This document shows positions 17,948 through 25,677 of a stretch of 64,000 nucleotides of DNA, piece by piece (position 1 is the stretch's first letter; each line of letters starts with the position of its first letter). The notes under the pieces are model-generated. The model worked only from the letters and a program-made list of their open reading frames with translations, was not told the DNA's origin and did not search any database. A program made the translations under genes and the position numbers. The DNA comes from Microbacterium sp. cx-55 (GTDB taxonomy: Bacteria; Actinomycetota; Actinomycetes; Actinomycetales; Microbacteriaceae): NCBI RefSeq assembly GCF_021117345.1, contig NZ_CP088261.1:124001-188000 (forward strand). Reading direction: 5' to 3'.

Positions 17948-19321
17948 TCAGTGGGGGAAGAGCCCGGTGAGTTCGTCCTGCGCGGCGATCCAGTCGGCGC
18001 GCCGGGCGAAGAGGCCGGGAACGAGGTGGCGGACGCGGGCGATCAGCTCCTGCAGATCGGCGCCCACGAGCTGCCCGTCCCGCACGACGATCGAACCCGC
18101 CACGACCGTCATGTCGACGTCGGAGCCGCGCACCGCGTGGACGAGGTTGTGGTGGATGTTGGCGTGGCCGCCCTCCGGCAGCAGCGGTGTCATCCGGGGG
18201 GTGTCGGTGCGGACGGCGACGAAGTCGGCCTTCCGCCCCACCGTGATCGCGCCGAGTTCATCGCCGCGACCGATCGCCGCCGCCCCGCCCCGGGTCGCCA
18301 TGTGCAGAACCTGCCACGAATCCATCGCGGCCGCATCCATCGTCCGGAGCTTGCCGAGCAGCGACGCGACCTTCATCTCCTCGAACATGTCGAGGTTGTT
18401 GTTCTCCTTCTCGCCGTCGGTGCCGAGCCCCACGGCGACGCCCGCCGCGAGCATCTCGGCGATCGGGGCCATCCCGCTGGCGAGCTTCATGTTCGAGACC
18501 GGGTTGTGCGAGACGCCCACGCCGCGCGCGGCGATCAGGTCGATCTCGTCCTGATCGAGCCACACCGCGTGCGCGATCATCGCGCGCGGAACGTCGAAGA
18601 AGCCGAGCCGCTCGAGCGCGACCATCGGCCGCGCGCCGTGCCGGTCGCGGAAGTCGGCGATCTCGATCTCGGACTCGCTGCAGTGTGTGTACAGGCCGGT
18701 GCCGTACTCACGCGCCATGCCGATCGCCCGCTGCTGGCCGGCCGCATCCGCGTAGAACGGATGCTCGAGCCCCACCCACGGCATGATGCGACCGCCGGCG
18801 GCGCCCGTCCACTCCCGCAGCATGCGCTCGTTGTCGTCGAGCGTGTCGAAGTAGTCGAACTCGGGGTGCTCGCCGACGTAGTTGACGCTGACGAGTCGGT
18901 TTCCGAGGGCGGATGCGGCGCGCGCCGCGCCATCCATGAACCGCCACATGTCGACCACCGTGGTCGTTCCCGACAGGAGTCCCTCCGCGTAGCAGAGCCA
19001 CGCGGCGGCCTCGGCCTCGTCGGGACGCAGCACCCGGTGCATCGGGTCGATGTGGATGCGGAGCCACTCCCAGACGGGCAGGTGCTCGGCCGTGCCGCGC
19101 AGCATCCCGGAATGGTGGTGGGCGTTGATCAGTCCCGGCATCAGGACCCGGTTCGGCAGGTCGACGTGCTCGGCCTCGGGATGGCGCGCGAGCAGGTCGG
19201 CGCGCGGGCCGATGTCGGTGATCGTGTCGCCGATGACGAGCACGGCGGTTTCGGTGAGCACCGTGCGGGCGTCGTCCATCGTGACGAGGATGTCGGGGGT
19301 GAACAGCTGGGTGTGACTCAT
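17948..19321 (-). CDS. Amidohydrolase (MTA/SAH deaminase, TrzA/AtzB-like family)
   Basis: A 457-residue metal-dependent hydrolase. ATG at 19321 is chosen because MSHTQLFTPDILVTMDD matches the usual first beta-strand. Metal ligands: HxH at His68/His70 in GLINAHHHSGM, His in THCSESEIEIA, His in IAHAVWLDQDEIDLIA and Asp in GLGTDGEKENNN; SHNPVSNMKLASG is the substrate-loop motif. Relatives deaminate or dechlorinate purines, triazines and 5'-deoxyadenosines. It follows the binding-protein gene by 75 bp and should catalyse the first intracellular hydrolysis in this operon. The truncated gene at the left edge belongs to a neighbouring branch. Confidence 0.88.
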   Translation of the reverse strand: MSHTQLFTPDILVTMDDARTVLTETAVLVIGDTITDIGPRADLLARHPEAEHVDLPNRVLMPGLINAHHHSGMLRGTAEHLPVWEWLRIHIDPMHRVLRPDEAEAAAWLCYAEGLLSGTTTVVDMWRFMDGAARAASALGNRLVSVNYVGEHPEFDYFDTLDDNERMLREWTGAAGGRIMPWVGLEHPFYADAAGQQRAIGMAREYGTGLYTHCSESEIEIADFRDRHGARPMVALERLGFFDVPRAMIAHAVWLDQDEIDLIAARGVGVSHNPVSNMKLASGMAPIAEMLAAGVAVGLGTDGEKENNNLDMFEEMKVASLLGKLRTMDAAAMDSWQVLHMATRGGAAAIGRGDELGAITVGRKADFVAVRTDTPRMTPLLPEGGHANIHHNLVHAVRGSDVDMTVVAGSIVVRDGQLVGADLQELIARVRHLVPGLFARRADWIAAQDELTGLFPH

Positions 19322-19396
19322 GGTGCCTCGGGGGAGTTGCGGTGGTGCGGGCGGATCCGCTGTGCGCACGGCCGAGCGGATCCGCCGTGCGGGGGA

Positions 19397-20461
19397 TCAG
19401 CTCTGTGCGGTGAGGAGGTCGGGGTTCTCGTCGTAGAGCTCGGTCAGCAGGCTGAGGTCGAACAGGTCCGTGACGTCCAGGTCGTAGCCGGCGGCGGCGA
19501 GGCTCTGGATCGTCTGCTGCTGCAGGTCGTCCGAGATGGTGAAGAGGCCGTTCTCGGCGGTCTCGGCGGAGGTCACGAGCAGTTCGGCCTGCGCCGTCGC
19601 GCTCGCGAGGGACCCCTCGAGCGTGAGTCCGAGGTCGGCGCCGTACTGGTCGACAGCCAGGGTCGCGCCCTCGGACGGGTCGGCGACCGCATCCTGCCAT
19701 CCGAGGATCTCCGCGTGCAGGAAGTCCTTCAGGGCGTCGCGGTGCGCGGCGATGGTCTCGTCGGTCGCCGTCACGACGTGACCGACGAAGGGCAGGTTGT
19801 TGTCGGCGAAGAGCAGGTCGGTGACGGGCGTGCCCGAGAGCTCGATCGTGGTGGACTGGCTCGTCACGAACGCGATCATGCCGTCGACCTCGCCGGTCGT
19901 GAGCGGAGCCGGGTCGTACTGGATCGGCACGATGTCGACGTCGGCCTGGTCGATGTCGTTCGCCGCGAGGAACGCGTTGAAGACGGCGCGGTTGGAATCC
20001 TGCACGCCGATCTTCTTGCCGACCATCTGCTCGGGCGTGGTGATGTTCGCGCCCTCGGTCAGGGAGGCGATCGTGAAGGGATTCTTCTGGAACGTCGCAC
20101 CGATGACCTTGAGGGGGGCCGACTCGTTCGCGACCGCAGCGCCCACCGACAGGGCGTCGGTCAGCGACACGTCGGCGGTGCCGCTGAGGAGCTCGGCGAT
20201 TCCGCTGGAGGGACCGGGGATCAGGTTCACCGCGGAGAACCCGGCGTCTGCGAAGTAGCCCTCGTGCTCGGCGATGAACTCGCCCGACCACTCCTCGTTG
20301 AGGATCCAGGCGAGCTGCACGTTGAGTTCGCCGTTGCCGGCGTCGGTTGCCGCGTCGCTCGCGGGGGTCGCGGAGCTCGTACCGGCGCAGGCGCTCAGGG
20401 CGAGGACTCCCGCGGCGAGGATGACGGCCGCGCGGATGCGGGTGAAGGATCGGGATGCCAT
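19397..20461 (-). CDS. NMT1/THI5-like substrate-binding lipoprotein, first operon gene
   Basis: A 354-residue lipoprotein with lipobox LSAC and the NMT1 signature VQLAWILNEEWSGEF, followed by GYFADAGF and GPSSGIAELLSGTADVSL. It resembles the binding protein at 1737-2813 along its whole length. Unlike that gene, no ATPase or permease is next to it; it may share the ATPase and permeases at 2843-5362, or its partners lie elsewhere. It heads the minus-strand operon and has a 19-bp dyad 84 bp upstream of its start. It probably captures the compound that the operon breaks down. Confidence 0.9.
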   Translation of the reverse strand: MASRSFTRIRAAVILAAGVLALSACAGTSSATPASDAATDAGNGELNVQLAWILNEEWSGEFIAEHEGYFADAGFSAVNLIPGPSSGIAELLSGTADVSLTDALSVGAAVANESAPLKVIGATFQKNPFTIASLTEGANITTPEQMVGKKIGVQDSNRAVFNAFLAANDIDQADVDIVPIQYDPAPLTTGEVDGMIAFVTSQSTTIELSGTPVTDLLFADNNLPFVGHVVTATDETIAAHRDALKDFLHAEILGWQDAVADPSEGATLAVDQYGADLGLTLEGSLASATAQAELLVTSAETAENGLFTISDDLQQQTIQSLAAAGYDLDVTDLFDLSLLTELYDENPDLLTAQS

Positions 20462-20544
20462 GACGATTCTCTCTGGTGCGCCGGGTGCGGCCGGTGCCGG
20501 TCGCGCTCGAGGGGCGCGTCAGAGTGATCGTATGGAGTAATCAT

Positions 20545-20563
20545 TGATTGCACATGGCAATCA
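20545..20563. promoter_or_regulatory. Perfect dyad, candidate operator of the seven-gene operon
   Basis: TGATTGC-ACATG-GCAATCA has perfect 7-bp arms in an otherwise GC-rich gap between the XRE-cupin gene and the first operon gene. XRE-family regulators typically bind such dyads. The AT-rich context (GTATGGAGTAATCAT just before) suggests a promoter at the same place. No second exact copy was noticed in the window. Confidence 0.6.
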
Positions 20564-20611
20564 CGTTTCGGCGGTGTTACTCCTCGCTGAAGATGACCGG
20601 GTCTGGCGCGA

Positions 20612-21247
20612 TCAGCCGCCGAACGCGTACGAGAGCAGCATCCGCGCGCGTCCTTCGCCGTGCACCGACCACCGGTTGCGGATGGCGCCGGGGTGCGCGA
20701 TCGCGTCGCCGGCGGCGAGAGTCCACGTGCCGTGGCCCTCGATGTCGACGTTGATGGCCCCCTCGATCACGTAGACCGTGAGCTCGCCGTCGGACTGGAA
20801 CCAGTCGCCCATGTACTGACCGGGCTCGACGATGTACTCCTGCACGGTCGCGTGGCGCGCGGTGCCCGAGGAGAGCACGCGGGTCGTGGCGGAATCCGGG
20901 TTGTCGGCGATCGGCACCCAGACGCCCTCATCGTGTCGCGAGACGTGCACGAGCTCGGGTTCTTCGAGCGTGGGCAAGAGCGCCGAAGGCGACAGCTCGA
21001 GGGCCTTCGCGAGTCGGTACAGCGTGACCAGCGAGGGCATGGTCTGCCCGCTCTCGATCTGGCTGAGGAACGGCTGGCTGATGTCGGATGCGGTCGCGAG
21101 CGCGCGCATCGACAGCTTCTTCGCGGCGCGTGCCTCACGGATGGCCCGGCCGAGCGAGACGCCGATCTGGGCTTCGCCCGTCGCGGCGGATGCGGTCGCG
21201 GCGTCGGAGGGCGCGGCGGATGCGGTCGCGGCGTCGGAGGGAGTCAC
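20612..21247 (-). CDS. XRE-family regulator with cupin domain
   Basis: A 211-residue regulator. The GTG at 21247 is supported by a -10-like TAGGGT exactly 6 nt upstream (21254-21259), which implies a leaderless mRNA. The N terminus carries a degenerate repeat (TPSDAATASAAPSDAATASA) encoded by duplicated DNA. The HTH lies in LATASDISQPFLSQIESG. The cupin part has EYIVEPGQYMGDWFQSDGE and DAIAHPGAIRNRW. It resembles the regulator at 6597-7253 in layout. It lies directly upstream of the catabolic operon on the same strand, with the dyad at 20545-20563 between them, so it is the prime candidate for its regulator and may respond to a pathway compound bound in the cupin. Confidence 0.9.
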   Translation of the reverse strand: MTPSDAATASAAPSDAATASAATGEAQIGVSLGRAIREARAAKKLSMRALATASDISQPFLSQIESGQTMPSLVTLYRLAKALELSPSALLPTLEEPELVHVSRHDEGVWVPIADNPDSATTRVLSSGTARHATVQEYIVEPGQYMGDWFQSDGELTVYVIEGAINVDIEGHGTWTLAAGDAIAHPGAIRNRWSVHGEGRARMLLSYAFGG

Positions 21248-21284
21248 GCGCCCACCCTAATCCTGGCCGGCGCAGCCCCCGCAC

Positions 21285-21647
21285 TCACGTGTCGCAATCC
21301 GCCCGCCCCGGCGGCAGTTTGCGCCACGTGAGCGGGTGTCTTGTGGGCGGGTGTCTTGTGGCTCACGTGTCGCGATCGGTCGTGTCGCGTGGCGGTTTGC
21401 GCCACGTGAGCGTCGGACCACCCGGCTCACGTGTCGCGATCGGTCGTGTCGCGCGGCAGTTTGCGCCACGTGAGCGGGGTGTCTTGTGGGCGGGTGTCGC
21501 ACTCCGCCCACGTCGACGGCCGAGCGCGCCGCGTGCTCACGTGTCGCAATCGGCCCACCCCGGCGGCAGTTTGCGCAACGTGAGCGTCGGACCACCCGGC
21601 TCACGTGTCGCAATCGGTCGTGTCACGCGGCAGTTTGCGCCACGTGA
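21285..21647. repeat. Five copies of the 47-bp palindromic element (cluster 3)
   Basis: Copies lie at 21285-21331, 21363-21409, 21427-21473, 21537-21583 and 21601-21647, all exactly 47 bp. Here the right arm is mostly TTTGCGCCACGTGA (one copy GCGCAACGTGA) instead of GATTGCGACACGTGA, a distinct subfamily. Copies 21363/21427 and 21537/21601 are again pairs 64 bp apart, like cluster 2. They occupy most of the 485-bp gap between the XRE-cupin and molybdenum hydroxylase genes. After the last copy, short GGGCGTCGGCGGAGC repeats run to about 21720. Confidence 0.92.
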
Positions 21648-21732
21648 GCGGGCGTCGGCGGAGCGGGCGTCGGCGGAGCGTCCTCAGCCCGGCGGGGCGC
21701 CCTCAGCCGGAGGGCGCGCTCAGCGGGCGCGC

Positions 21733-24699
21733 TCAGCCCTGCGTGAGGCGCCAGACGCGCTGCCGGGTGAACGGCTGCACGAAGGGCCGGGTGCCGAGCG
21801 CTCGCGCGATCGCGTTGCCGATCGCCGGGGCGACCGGGTTGTAAGGCGACTCGCTCATCGACTTCGCGCCGAAGGGGCCGACGTCATCGCTCGTCTCGGC
21901 GAAATAGACCTCGGTCTCGGGCACGTCGGCGAACTGCGGCACCCGGTACGTGCGGAACACGGGGTTCACGACCCGCCCCTCCGGATCGATGAGCACCTCC
22001 TCGTACAGGGCGCTGCCGATGCCCTGCGCTGCACCGCCCTCGACCTGTCCGCGACACTGCGCGGGGTTCATGACGAAACCCGCATCCGCCGACTGGATCG
22101 ACTGCAGGATCCGCACGGTGCCGGTCGTCGGGTCGACCGCGACGCGGGCGGCGTGCACGTTGAAAGCGAGCGAACGGAGGTCGCCGAGTTCGCTGCCGTC
22201 CGCCACCAGTGCGTCACCCTCGCGCTCGTCCGCGGGGGCCGCCGCGACGATCTCCGCGAACGCGACCGTGCGGGCCGGGGTCTCGACGCCGTCGGGGCCG
22301 ACGACGGCATCGGCCGCATCCGTCTCCGTGAGGGCGGCCGCGACGGTCCGCATCCGCCCCTCGAGGGCCAGGCATGCGGCGTGCAGCGCCTTGCCCGCGA
22401 CCGTGATTCCGGCCGACGCGAAGGCGCCGGTGTCGTGCGCCACGGCGTCGGTGTCGGCGTTCCAGAGCTCGAGCCGCTCGTGCGGCACGCGGAACACGGA
22501 TGCGGCGATCTGCCGGTGCACCGTCGTCGTGCCGTTGCCGAACTCGGCCGTGCCGACCCGCAACAGGTAGGTGCCGTCGGGGCGGAGCGCGGCCGAGGTC
22601 TGCGCGATGTGACCTCGGGGAGCCATCGTCGCGATCATCGAGGCCGCCATCCCCTCGCCCACGAGCCATCCGTCGGGCGCGTCCACACCGTTTCCGCGGC
22701 GGAGCGCGGCCTCGGTCAGGTCGAGGCACTGGTCGAGCCCGTAACTGCCCCAGACCAGGTCTTCTTCGTACTTATCGGCGTCGGGATGCAGCGGGTCGCC
22801 CTCGCGCACCATGTTGATGCGGCGCAGCTCGAACGGGTCGATCCCGAGCTTGTCGGACAGCATGTCCATCGCGGACTCGACGCCGAGGATCACCTGCCCG
22901 AGGCCGTAGCCGCGGAACGCGCCCGAGGGCACGTTGTTCGTGTACACGGCCTCCGCGTCGAGTCGTCGGGTCGGGGCGCGGTAGATCGTCGTCGACTCGG
23001 CGAGCGAGTGGAACATCACGCCGATCGCGTGGTTGCCGTACGCGCCGGTGTCGCTGAGAAGATCGACGCTGAGCGCGGTGAGGCGCCCGTCGGCGGTCGC
23101 GCCGAGGTCGACGGCGACGCGCATCGGATGGCGCACCGACGCCCGATGGAACTGCTCGGTGCGCGAGAACTCGTACGCGACGGGGCGTCCGGTGCGCAGC
23201 ACCGCGAGGGCGACCAGGTCTTCCGTGAAGATCTCCTGCTTGCCGCCGAACCCGCCGCCCACGCGCGCCGCGTGCACCCGGACCCGGTCGCGGTCGAGCT
23301 CGAGGACGCGACTCAGCTCGTCGCGGGTCAGGAACGGCACCTGGGTCGAGGAACGGATCACCAGGCGGCCGTCGTCGTCGAGCCAGCCCACGGCGCCGTG
23401 CGTCTCGAGCTGCGCGTGCGTGACGCGCGAGGTCTGCCACGTGCCCGAGACGGTGACCGCGCTCGCCGCGAGCGCCGCATCGACGTCGCCGTGGGTCTCG
23501 TGCATCGCCGCGACGACGTTGCGCGACGCGTCGGTGACGCGGTCTTCGGGCGTGCGGTCCGGATGCAGCAGCGGCGCGCCGGGGCGGCGGGACGCATCCG
23601 GATCGAACACCGCCGGAAGCACGTCGTAGGTCACCCGGATCGCCCGGCAGGCGGCGTCGGCGGCTGCGGCGTTCTCGGCGATCACGGCGGCGACGCGCTG
23701 GCCCACGAAGCGGACCGTGTCGTCGAGGATGCGGGTGTCGTCGGGATCGTCCTCGCGGTGCTCGTGGCGCCCGGTGGAGAACCGCGTGGCGGGAGCGTCA
23801 TGGTGCGTGAGGATGACGACGACCCCGGGGATCGCGTCGGCCGCGGACGTATCGATCGCGGTAATGCGCGCGTGCGCGTGCGGTGAGCCGAGCACCCGCA
23901 GCACGAGCGCGCCGGGCACGGGCTCGTCGAAGGTGAACGGCTCCGTGCCCTGCACGACCCGCCGGCCCGCCGCAGGGCGGGCTGAGGTACCCACGCCCTG
24001 CCCGCCGGGCGCGTGTGCGGGTGCGGGTGCGGATGCTGGCGCTGCGGGTGCGGACGCCTGTGCTGCGGATGCTGGCGCTGGCGCTGCGGCCGTGGGTGCT
24101 GCCGAGACCGTGTCCCACTTTTCGCGGTGCGTGTCCCCATTTTTGCCGCTATCCGGGTCGGAAAGCGGCAAAAAGTGGGACATGCTGGGGTCCGACAGGC
24201 TGGGGTCCGACAGGCTGGGGTCCGACGCGCGGGGGCCCGACACGGCGCGGCCGGTCTCGCGCACCGGGCCGAGCACCGACTCGCGGATCGCGGCGCGGAT
24301 GGGGCGGTACCCCGTGCAGCGGCACAGGTTTCCCTTCATCCGGCGGTCGAGGTCGTCGAGGTCGTCGGCGCAGAGGGTCGAGGCGGTGACGCTCATGCCC
24401 GGCGTGCAGAAGCCGCACTGGAACCCGAAGTTCTCCACGATCGCCTCTTGCACCGGATGCAGCTCGTCACCCGGAGCGAGCCCGGATGCGGTGACGATCG
24501 ACGCGCCCTCCATGCGGACGGCGGGGATGATGCACGAGTGCACCGGTTCGCCGTCGAGGATCACCGAGCATGCGCCGCAGTCGCCGGCGTCGCAGCCCTT
24601 CTTCACCTCGGTGTGGCCGTGCTCGCGCAGCAGCGTGCGCAGGCACTGGCCGGGTGCCGGATCGGCCTCGACGGGCTCCCCGTTGACCTCGAACCTCAT
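21733..24699 (-). CDS. Molybdenum hydroxylase: fused [2Fe-2S] and molybdopterin subunits (XdhD-like)
   Basis: A 988-residue fusion. Residues 1-140 form the iron-sulfur part: C36, C41, C44 and C56 for the ferredoxin-type cluster; C95, C98, C126 and C128 (CGFCTPG, CRCTGY) for the second. From about 258 the molybdopterin domains follow: [31 protein letters not shown], and [15 protein letters not shown] with the active-site Glu. The linker (about 141-257) is Ser/Pro/Ala-rich and contains a 72-bp palindrome. ATG at 24699 overlaps the FAD-subunit stop by 4 bp. FAD subunit plus FeS-Mo fusion resembles E. coli YgfM/XdhD, a purine-related pair near the aminohydrolase SsnA. The likely reaction is hydroxylation of a purine-like ring. 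Confidence 0.9.
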   Translation of the reverse strand: MRFEVNGEPVEADPAPGQCLRTLLREHGHTEVKKGCDAGDCGACSVILDGEPVHSCIIPAVRMEGASIVTASGLAPGDELHPVQEAIVENFGFQCGFCTPGMSVTASTLCADDLDDLDRRMKGNLCRCTGYRPIRAAIRESVLGPVRETGRAVSGPRASDPSLSDPSLSDPSMSHFLPLSDPDSGKNGDTHREKWDTVSAAPTAAAPAPASAAQASAPAAPASAPAPAHAPGGQGVGTSARPAAGRRVVQGTEPFTFDEPVPGALVLRVLGSPHAHARITAIDTSAADAIPGVVVILTHHDAPATRFSTGRHEHREDDPDDTRILDDTVRFVGQRVAAVIAENAAAADAACRAIRVTYDVLPAVFDPDASRRPGAPLLHPDRTPEDRVTDASRNVVAAMHETHGDVDAALAASAVTVSGTWQTSRVTHAQLETHGAVGWLDDDGRLVIRSSTQVPFLTRDELSRVLELDRDRVRVHAARVGGGFGGKQEIFTEDLVALAVLRTGRPVAYEFSRTEQFHRASVRHPMRVAVDLGATADGRLTALSVDLLSDTGAYGNHAIGVMFHSLAESTTIYRAPTRRLDAEAVYTNNVPSGAFRGYGLGQVILGVESAMDMLSDKLGIDPFELRRINMVREGDPLHPDADKYEEDLVWGSYGLDQCLDLTEAALRRGNGVDAPDGWLVGEGMAASMIATMAPRGHIAQTSAALRPDGTYLLRVGTAEFGNGTTTVHRQIAASVFRVPHERLELWNADTDAVAHDTGAFASAGITVAGKALHAACLALEGRMRTVAAALTETDAADAVVGPDGVETPARTVAFAEIVAAAPADEREGDALVADGSELGDLRSLAFNVHAARVAVDPTTGTVRILQSIQSADAGFVMNPAQCRGQVEGGAAQGIGSALYEEVLIDPEGRVVNPVFRTYRVPQFADVPETEVYFAETSDDVGPFGAKSMSESPYNPVAPAIGNAIARALGTRPFVQPFTRQRVWRLTQG
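24111..24182. repeat. 72-bp palindrome inside coding sequence
   Basis: TGTCCCACTTTT at 24111-24122 pairs with AAAAGTGGGACA at 24171-24182; an inner stem pairs TTTTTGCCGCT (24140-24150) with AGCGGCAAAA (24164-24173). It encodes linker residues of about 173-197 of the molybdenum hydroxylase and is much richer in A/T runs than the rest of the gene. Its size and nested design match the intergenic palindromes of this window. Confidence 0.85.
24184..24228. repeat. 15-bp tandem triplication in linker
   Basis: Three in-frame copies of GCTGGGGTCCGACAG adjoin the coding palindrome and encode the repeated linker motif [15 protein letters not shown]. They keep the frame, so they lengthen the linker without breaking the enzyme. 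Confidence 0.8.
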
Positions 24700-25535
24700 G
24701 CCGCGTCCTCCTCGAGACTGCGCCGGATGCGTTCCGCCAGCTCGGCGCTCACGGCGCGCCGCCAGTCGGCCTCGCCCAGCGGATCCGTGTAGTAGCCGTC
24801 GGCGGCGAGGACGGATGCGGCGAGCGTCGCCGCATCCGGAATCCCCTCGAACCGCAGCACGGTCGGGGTCAACGTCGCCGCCGTGACGACGAAGGTCGTG
24901 GAGTCGTCCTCGTCGTGGCGACCGGTCACGACTGCGCCGGACCGGCCGAGCTCGGCGAGGGCGATCTTCCGCAGCAGCGCGCGCGAGCGGAGAGCGGGGG
25001 CGGGGATCTCGATCGCGCGCAGCACCTCGCCGCGGGCGAGGACGTTCGTGCCGTTGCCCGAGGGGAGGCTCGCCACGGGCATGCGCCGTTCGCCGCCGTC
25101 GGGCGTCCAGATCACGGCCACGCCGTCGAGCGCCACGGTGAACGAGAGAAGCGACCCGGCCGAGAACGTCTGGCACAGGTTGCCGCCGACGGTCGCGGTG
25201 TTCCAGATCTTGAACGAGGCCAGGAGGGCGTTCGCCGCATCCGGGATCATGCCGATGGCGTGCCAGTCGGGCGGCGGCGACGGCAGGTCGCTCGCGCGGC
25301 CTTCGGCCCAGGCGAGCAGGCGTGCGATCGTGCAGGTCGCGCCGATGCGGAGGCCGTGCTCGTCGATCTCGAGGTCGGCCCAGCCCATGGTGGTGAGATC
25401 CACGAAACCCGTCGTATCGGGTTGCGGCTCACTCATCAGCCAGGTGCCGCCGGCGATGTAGCGCTCGCCCGGCGTCAACGCCAGATCGCCGCGCGTGCGT
25501 GCGGCGCGGAAGCTCGTGATGGTGGTGATGTCCAC
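24696..25535 (-). CDS. Molybdenum hydroxylase FAD-binding subunit
   Basis: A 279-residue protein of the CoxM/XdhB family. The FAD pyrophosphate loop is YIAGGTWLM (about residues 26-34) and the second FAD motif is [16 protein letters not shown]. The C-terminal CO_deh_flav_C-like domain ends in a charged helix. It passes electrons from the iron-sulfur clusters of the partner encoded downstream to NAD+ or another acceptor. Its stop overlaps the start of the fused FeS-Mo gene by 4 bp. An AGGAAACACAGG motif 65 bp upstream also occurs before xdhC. A GTTCA-G-TGAAC dyad at 25574-25584 may be an operator. Confidence 0.9.
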   Translation of the reverse strand: MDITTITSFRAARTRGDLALTPGERYIAGGTWLMSEPQPDTTGFVDLTTMGWADLEIDEHGLRIGATCTIARLLAWAEGRASDLPSPPPDWHAIGMIPDAANALLASFKIWNTATVGGNLCQTFSAGSLLSFTVALDGVAVIWTPDGGERRMPVASLPSGNGTNVLARGEVLRAIEIPAPALRSRALLRKIALAELGRSGAVVTGRHDEDDSTTFVVTAATLTPTVLRFEGIPDAATLAASVLAADGYYTDPLGEADWRRAVSAELAERIRRSLEEDAA

Positions 25536-25573
25536 GGCTCTGCCTCGGGATGTTGGTCACATGAACAGGGTGC

Positions 25574-25584
25574 GTTCAGTGAAC
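25574..25584. promoter_or_regulatory. GTTCAGTGAAC dyad upstream of molybdenum hydroxylase
   Basis: A perfect 5-bp-arm dyad, GTTCA-G-TGAAC, lies 39 bp upstream of the FAD-subunit start, with another TGAACA at 25562-25567. It is a plausible operator, but the arms are short. Confidence 0.35.
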
Positions 25585-25599
25585 CAGGCACGGATTTCG

Positions 25600-25618
25600 C
25601 CTGTGTTTCCTCAGCGTA
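25600..25618 (-). promoter_or_regulatory. Shared AGGAAACACAGG motif and -10 candidate of molybdenum hydroxylase genes
   Basis: On the minus strand, TACGCT (25613-25618) is followed by AGGAAACACAGG (25600-25611). The same dodecamer occurs at 29714-29725 in the xdhC/MocA-like promoter region, with flanking similarity (CGMAATCCGTG-like against CGATTAGCGTG). It could be a common regulatory site for the molybdenum enzyme and its maturation genes. Confidence 0.5.
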
Positions 25619-25677
25619 TGCGCGCTGTCGGCGAACGGGCCGCGCCCGCGACAATCCGGCGGGCGTAGGCTCGATCG

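Noticed and set aside
24700..25176. N-terminal extension of the FeS-Mo fusion by about 159 residues
   Set aside because: It overlaps the FAD-subunit gene in another frame and reads as Arg-rich non-protein; the ferredoxin domain begins directly at the ATG at 24699.
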